Both the position numbers and the translations under genes were made by a program. A stretch of 64,000 nucleotides of DNA, taken from positions 126,001 to 190,000 of the forward strand of contig CAJNDS010000207.1 of the NCBI GenBank assembly GCA_905221605.1. The letters run 5' to 3'. The stretch comes from Symbiodinium natans (taxonomy: Eukaryota > Sar > Dinophyceae > Suessiales > Symbiodiniaceae). Below the pieces are notes generated by a model. That model saw nothing but the letters and a program-made list of their open reading frames with translations. It was not told the DNA's origin and made no database searches. How positions within the stretch are numbered: the stretch's first letter is position 1; each line of letters starts with the position of its first letter. Positions 58,585 through 64,000 of this stretch are shown here, one piece after another.

Positions 58585-60183
58585 TTATGGGCACGTGGAG
58601 CACTTGTGCTAGCACAATCCGGCCGTGAAAGGTAGCAGAATAGAGGCTTTGGATATGACTAGACAGCCACTTCAAGAACCCAACAAGGAAAACTCGACTT
58701 TTGTGAGGGCTCCTTGCTAGTTGTTTCCGGCATTGCATGCGTGCCACCATGAAGCACACGGCTGTCTGATTAAACCTGGCTGATCGGCTGAGGCTACAGC
58801 TGGGCGATTTGGGATTCGATGAGACGGCAGCGCGCTTGCGCGGGACCCAACACCTCGAGCATGCGAGTGTTGCCGGTTGCCTTCACTCCACCCCAGGTCT
58901 CTCGAGAAGGAGTCGGGAGCGGATGGCTTTGTTAACCGCAGGCCTTGGTATTTGGCGCATGCTGGTGCTGTCGCGGGTGTAGGGTCTCCAGTGTGATAGT
59001 TGCCATAGGCTTCAAGCCGAAGCGTGTCTTGCAGGTTACCCCCGGATGAAGACTGCATTATCTTCCGCTCGGAGACGTTCGGGCAGCTTGCGCGGAGCCC
59101 CGGCCGTGTGAAGACTTCACAAATGTGCGGCAGTTGGGCCCGTTCTGACGGGCTGTCACAGGACCCGGCGTTTACGTCTTCTTGGCCTGTGTGATCCGGC
59201 CTCAGCTCTCCATCGCAACAGCGGGATTAGGAGCATACAGTAGCATGGATCACAGGGCTCGGAAGACTGCCGGCCCGCCCACAGACAGACATCGTGAGCC
59301 CAACGTCAGGCTACTGTAACTGGCACCATCGGCAGCCTCTCAGATTCCTCAACGAAGGCAGCGAATTTTTCCGTGTCCTAGGCAGCGACTGGGCACCGGG
59401 CGTGGCGGGCGGCGGCTCCGTGGTGGGCAAAGGGCCCCAGATGCTCGGATAAGCCATAACCACCAAAGCCCAGATGACCAACTCGTGGCTTTGGGGGGGG
59501 AGGGGGTTATAATGCAATGTTTTTGTATTGTGTTGCTTGTTGGATGGCCTTGGGTGCCGGTGTCTCGCTCGCCTTGGAGCTTGGTGACGTGCAATCTCTC
59601 CTTGGCCCCAGGCCGCGGTCGCCATCGAAACTCCCGGAACCCGCTGTTCAAGCTGCAGTGACCCAGCTAGTTCGGGTTCACGTGTGCAGACATCCTGTAG
59701 CAGTAGCACATGCAGAAATAGCTGAGCGCAGCACATGGATGTTGTTCATGATTTCTTCGCAGCATCGGCTTCAGACGGATCAACAATGAGCGTGCACGTC
59801 TGCCACGTGTGTTTCTGACCACTGCTGGTCACCGGAGTCGTATGCGCCATGAGGGCGAGCTTTGGAAGCTAGCAATCGCGACTGCGGATCACAACGTGCA
59901 GCAGGAACTGAAGCTCAAAACTGCCCGTGTCAAACGCGACCGGCGAGGTGTTGTCAGAGGTCTGAGAGGCGTCAGAATAAGCACCATTGGAATGGTCAGC
60001 CTCGCATGTGTCGCGTGCACTGCCAGAGACACGGGACAACTCTTTCAGTGCTTTTGTGGCCAAGCGTCATCATCTTCACATTCCTCATGCTCATTGCCCG
60101 TCTTTCCCAAATGCCAGGATGCCGGACATGGTGCCTGGTTTGTGGCCAGCTCTTGGGGTGGTGGGGGTCCTTTGCATCGACAG
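58585..60183. other. No confident gene
   Basis: Nothing supportable. An in-frame continuation upstream of 60184 reaches 59809, but it lacks protein-like composition and is treated as intron. Confidence 0.35.
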
Positions 60184-60859
60184 GCCTTGTGGGCGCGGCC
60201 AAAGAAAAAGGAACTGGAGCCTTTTGCCTTTGAAGCCGACTTGGGGGACCACTGCGAAACTCCGGGTATTGCTTACAAGCACATTCTGCCCCTGCTTCGG
60301 GAGATTGCCACAGCAACGTATCCGGATCAGCACTGGAGGGTTGCATCCAAAGGCTTGCGAATCTATGACCCCTACTATTGCCAAGGCAGCGTCAAAAAAC
60401 GCCTCGCGCGACTAGGGTTTGAGAGCGTGTATAACGAGAACGAAGACTTCTACAAGGCATGTGATGAGAAGCGAGTACCAAAGTTTGATGTGCTTGTGAC
60501 AAATCCGCCGTTTTCAGTGGAAGAGCACTTCTCATTCATCCTTGACTTTGCGCTGAAGAGCGGGAAGCCCTGGTTCATGATTCTACCTGTGACTTGCTTA
60601 GCCAATGGATGAGCTTTAAGCTTTCGGGCTACCTTATGTTGTCGCAATAATGAAGTTATTGCCCTTTTGAGTCCTTGGTTACTGGAGAAGAAAGGTGAAA
60701 GAGATCTTCCGAGATCTTTTCGTGAACGCTGTAGAGGCGCTGCCCTCCAGCCTGCAGCCTTTATTTCTCGCGCCTCCCAAGAAGTACAACTTCAAAACGC
60801 CCTCGCCACTACCACCTCCTCCCACCCAGAATCGTGCAAAAGCCAGATCCAGGAGCCGG
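60184..60859 (+). CDS. NPPF-motif methyltransferase-like protein
   Basis: Probably an S-adenosylmethionine-dependent methyltransferase of unknown substrate. Exon 60184-60588 reads KKKELEPFAFEADLGDHCET, then AYKHILPLLREIA, IYDPYYCQGSVKKRLARLGF, FYKACDEKRVPKFDVLVTNP and PFSVEEHF, and ends FALKSGKPWFMILP. TNPPF (60499-60513) is the catalytic-motif type of N6-adenine and related amino-methyltransferases. DPYYC near the start could be the cofactor loop. A 106-base intron (GT at 60589, AG before 60695, phase 0) leads to VKEIFRDLFVNAVEALPSSL and PLFLAPPKKYNFKTP, which ends near a GT donor at 60860. I recall this DPYYC...NPPY...PRKRY layout from uncharacterised algal and protist proteins. N- and C-terminal exons were not located. 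Confidence 0.65.
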
Positions 60860-61233
60860 GTCGACAGAAATGCCTTAAGGATAAACCCATATAGACCCTA
60901 AATCAGTGTACTCAGTATACATGGAGTGTAGCCCAGTGAAAGGAGTCGGCTGACCCACACGCTATGGGTGGCGCATGGAGGCCAGCAATCTCTCCACCAG
61001 AGGCTCAAAGAGGCCATCTCGCTTGGCATCCGCTTGTCCCTTTGTTCAGTCTTGAGGTTGTTCCTTGGGGGACACTGCATGAAAACGATCCCACGACACT
61101 CCGTAGATTCGTTGCGCGGCTTGATGTCACATTTTTCTGATGCTGGTCTTCGTTGAGGGAACAGGTTTTGGCCTGAGCAGTGTTCTTTGGCCTGAGGCTG
61201 AAACCTGGGGTCGTGGGGTACAAACCTGACAAG
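60860..61233. other. No gene recognised
   Basis: Probable intron or intergenic sequence; nothing supportable. Confidence 0.35.
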
Positions 61234-61364
61234 CTCCCCTGCAGGCCTCCAAGGACTGCCTCTGCACGGTGGCTGCAATGCCCGGGGAGCTGCCCAAGGA
61301 GGGCCTTCCTGGAGACCCGACAGAGGAGATGCGCAGGAACATGGAGAAAGCTTTCGCTGCAGGT
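61234..61364 (+). CDS. Exon of unknown protein
   Basis: After the acceptor CCCCTGCAG the open segment reads ASKDCLCTVAAMPGELPKEG, LPGDPTEEMRRNMEKAFAA and meets a CAGG edge. Acidic and helical with coding-like composition. It could be a 3' exon of the methyltransferase-like gene or the start of another. Confidence 0.45.
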
Positions 61365-62068
61365 GAAGAAAATGGGCGATCCCAGCATCCCAGGGTTAAT
61401 TCACCCCCAAGCATGGAGCCGCTTTGTCGCCGAACGCCCCTTGCCAGTAGAATGGTTGCGGCAAGGAAATCAAACCTGACGGCAAGGACTGCACGATCCT
61501 AAGCAACAGTCCTCATCCAGCCGTCACCACCATCATGACCACCAATACCACCACCGCTGACCACCAACACCCATCTTCCACCATCTTCATAAACATCAGT
61601 ACCACCAACATCAGCACCGGCGCATGCCGGCACCACCACCGCCACCAGCACCAGCACCTCCACCTACCATCATCATTGAATGTCATTGATAATGAATTGT
61701 TCATGCGCGGCTTGTTGAGTCTGTAGGGAGCGGGGCGACAATTCAGAGTGGGCTTTGAGGTTTCCTTCCTGGTCCAAGCACATCAGGTACCAGCTTCCTC
61801 TTCAGCTGTTTGTCCATCACCGTCGTGGGTTGGGATCCCAGCACTGCCCTTTGAGCCCTCACTTCGTGCCAGCACTGTGCGCCTCTTGATTGTAAGGCGC
61901 TTGGTGTCTGCACTCTGCCAAATGTGCAACAGGTGTCTCGCCCTGATTCAGGTAAATCCCTATTGCAAGCGGGCGATTGCAGTGGTTAGTTGCAGTCCTG
62001 TTGGAAGCCAGCTTCTTGAAGTTCGTGCACATGCCATGACGTCACGTTAACAAGCACAATCGGCGAGG
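61365..62068. other. No confident gene; CAC/ATC-rich patch
   Basis: 61534-61675 is an imperfect CACCAC/CATC-rich tract that keeps several frames open (Thr/His or Val/Val/Met runs). No gene supported. Confidence 0.4.
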
Positions 62069-62130
62069 GTCACGTTGGTGCCGGGGCTTTGGGAACAAAT
62101 CCTGGACTACTTGGGCGAACGCCCTTTCAG
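62069..62130 (+). CDS. Possible F-box-like exon
   Basis: Open segment VTLVPGLWEQILDYLGERPF after a GCGAG acceptor, ending at CAG/GA. The L-P-x-L-W-x-x-I-L-x-Y-L spacing resembles the start of an F-box, but it is too short to be sure. Confidence 0.35.
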
Positions 62131-63173
62131 GACCCGGGGGGCCAGGGAGTACAGCCAAGATGCAAGTCCGACAGCCCGACGGCTAGGAGATGCAGGAGAA
62201 ACGATGCTAAACATCTCTCGGGGGCCCTTGTTTGCGGGCTGGAATCGATAGCCACATGGTGCACCGTGAGAGCAGGACTTGCAGCAGCCTTCTGAAACGG
62301 CCGTAGAGCTTCAAGGTGTGCTCGAGTTCGGTCGGCCGGCATGCATGAGCTTGCAGTTAGACGAATCTAGAAGAATCCGAAAAGGCGACTGTGCGCGAGC
62401 ACCTAGGGTAGCTAGGTCCGGTGCATGTTTTAAGGAGACTTGCTGCGCTTCGGGCATTCCGTTTCAATCCATGTCCTGGCAACGCTCCAATGCTTCTGTG
62501 CTCGCTCTGGAAGCTTGCGCAAAGTAGGAGCACCCTCCTAGCGACTGCCCACACGGGCGAGATGTGGACGGATATATAGTCGCACCTTCATCAGATTGCA
62601 GAAGTACGGCATGTGCGACATATTGCTATCCATTGTTGATTTTAATGTGAGACTCAATCTCCCCTGTGCTTTGATGCTTGTGTACAAGAGCCACTCTGTA
62701 CTGCAAGCTTGTGGCAGTTGGAGGCTACCCTTTCGGGATGTTAGCACATCTCTCAAGAGAAGATGCTCCAGCGAGCACCTGGATCACTTGAAGTCAAAAC
62801 AAGCTGGTACCTGTTGGGGTGGAGGTTTTGGGTATTGCAATTCCTTGACATGTATCCCAGTTGTGGGTGACACCGGGTGTATCAGAGCCAGAAAGACAGC
62901 TCCCCAAAGCGGTGACAAAATATAGCTGGGGCCATCAGCACGCTTAGGCCCCTAGGCTTTTCATCTCCAGGGGAGAATCCCTTCGGACCGACTTCAGGGG
63001 CCACCTGGCTCTTTTTCAAGTTGACTGTTCCCCGGGCTGGCGCTGAACATGTCTTCACGAGGAAGTGGACCCACAGATGGGCAGCAAAAGCTTTGAGAGG
63101 TTTAAGGATTCAGAGGACCACCATGCCAAACCCAACTACATCTAATCAATCTAATCGGACCCATGAGAGGATG

Positions 63174-63870
63174 GAAGTTCCTCGAGACTGCGTGGCCAGA
63201 CCCTTTGTACAACTGGCGCTGGCCGAAGCGGTAAGCGCCCAGCGTGCCCAACAGTTTCCTCGGTACGTGTGGGCAGCTTTTGCATGGCCACGGTCTGCAC
63301 GCACCGAAACCAAGACCTCTTGTTCCTACAAAAAGTGCCATGCAAGTGCAGACACGATCAGCAACACCTCAAATTTCAAGTAAGAAACAGTGCAACAAAG
63401 GGGGCGATCCTGTTAAGTCACTGCTGGAAGATCACTTCTGCGGAGCGGAGATGCTCCAGACCTTCACTCCACTTCACTCCATGGCATTCCGATACCATTG
63501 ACGATAAATTAGGAAAAATTAGGAACTCCCCAGCAACGGCTGGACTTCAGGCCCAGCGGCCCGCCTCCACACATCTTGAGAAGTTGGAGCATGGAAAGGT
63601 TGCGGTCCAGCTAGAGAACGCGCGGAAAGCGGCGGCCAGCGAAGAGGATGAGACCCTCAAGGCTCCAGCTTGGGGAGGGCCCGGGGAGTGCCAGCGACTT
63701 GCAGCACATCTCACGCAGGCCGCTAAACCCTGAACGGCTCAGGTGCGGCGGGAGCTACAGAAGCGTTTCTTGGAGCTGGAGACTCGCGTGCGCGAGTTTG
63801 TGCAGGACGATGCATCCCAGCTCGGACCACGTGTCAAGTCATGTAGGTTTGTAGAAGCATGAGTCATGAA
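63174..63870 (+). CDS. Helical and coiled-coil exons at the window end
   Basis: 63174-63261 reads VPRDCVARPFVQLALAEAVS and AQRAQQFP and ends at GGTACGTG. 63577-63665 reads LEKLEHGKVAVQLENARKAA and ASEEDETLK. From 63742: VRRELQKRFLELETRVREFV, QDDASQLG. These resemble the 51.5-58.6 kb segments and may belong to the same or a related protein. The gene runs out of the window. Confidence 0.42.
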
Positions 63871-64000
63871 GGACTGGCGAGCCTACGAACACGATGGCCA
63901 GAGGCTGACACTGCTGCAGGACAGGTTCTGAGCACCTCGGTTTGAGGAAATGTTCTCAAATGTTAGCAACTTTCCTCACTGGCGGCCGTGTTTTCAGGAG

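Noticed and set aside
1-64000. Search for relict spliced-leader sequence (TTTTGGCTCAAG) marking retroposed cDNAs
   Set aside because: No convincing match seen; GGCTCAAG occurs (for example near 27985 and 34465) but without the upstream part.

Overview
The window looks like nuclear DNA of a photosynthetic dinoflagellate. The evidence is indirect but consistent. Genes are broken into many short exons. Several introns fit the reading frame only if the donor is GC or GA instead of GT, a known dinoflagellate habit. The only recognised plastid gene (ATP synthase subunit b') is nuclear and carries a multi-part plastid leader. Telomere-type TTTAGGG/CCCTAAA tracts occur in the interior. Every gene identified with confidence lies on the + strand, as in the long unidirectional gene arrays of these organisms. 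I saw no tRNA, rRNA, CRISPR, bacterial operon or intact retrotransposon. Gene models were built by eye from protein-family motifs and exon phase, so exon ends are proposals.

Layout. 0.3-5.0 kb: arylsulfatase, 5' end outside the window. 6.2-7.6 kb: unknown three-exon coding run. 8.2-9.4 kb: telomere-like island with an inverted-repeat block and an octamer array. 9.8-10.3 kb: first copy of a minisatellite-bearing dispersed element. 11.0-11.5 kb: ankyrin exons. 13.2-13.7 kb: HMG-box protein, one exon. 16.5-18.1 kb: unknown charged, Ser/Asp-rich protein. 19.5-21.4 kb: protein with two UBA domains, each split by an intron. 22.3-24.4 kb: SLC35B-type (PAPS) transporter. 25.5-30 kb: ENTPDase/apyrase. 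31.8-33.2 kb: PPIL6-like cyclophilin. 33-43 kb: mostly unassigned, with a 331-codon minus-strand open frame and a GGA array. 43.2-43.8 kb: plastid ATP synthase b'. 46-47 kb: unknown gene with a telomere-repeat tract in an intron. 49.6-50.8 kb: ankyrin protein with signal peptide. 51.5-58.6 kb and 63-64 kb: many short coiled-coil exons. 55.7-56.0 kb: second copy of the minisatellite element. 60.2-60.9 kb: NPPF-motif methyltransferase-like protein.

Functional links. The sulfate donor transporter and the ENTPDase are adjacent and both families act in the secretory lumen, where PAPS is imported and nucleotide by-products are hydrolysed; the sulfatase lies 17 kb upstream. This may be a loose sulfation/glycosylation neighbourhood or coincidence. 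The other genes have no evident shared role.
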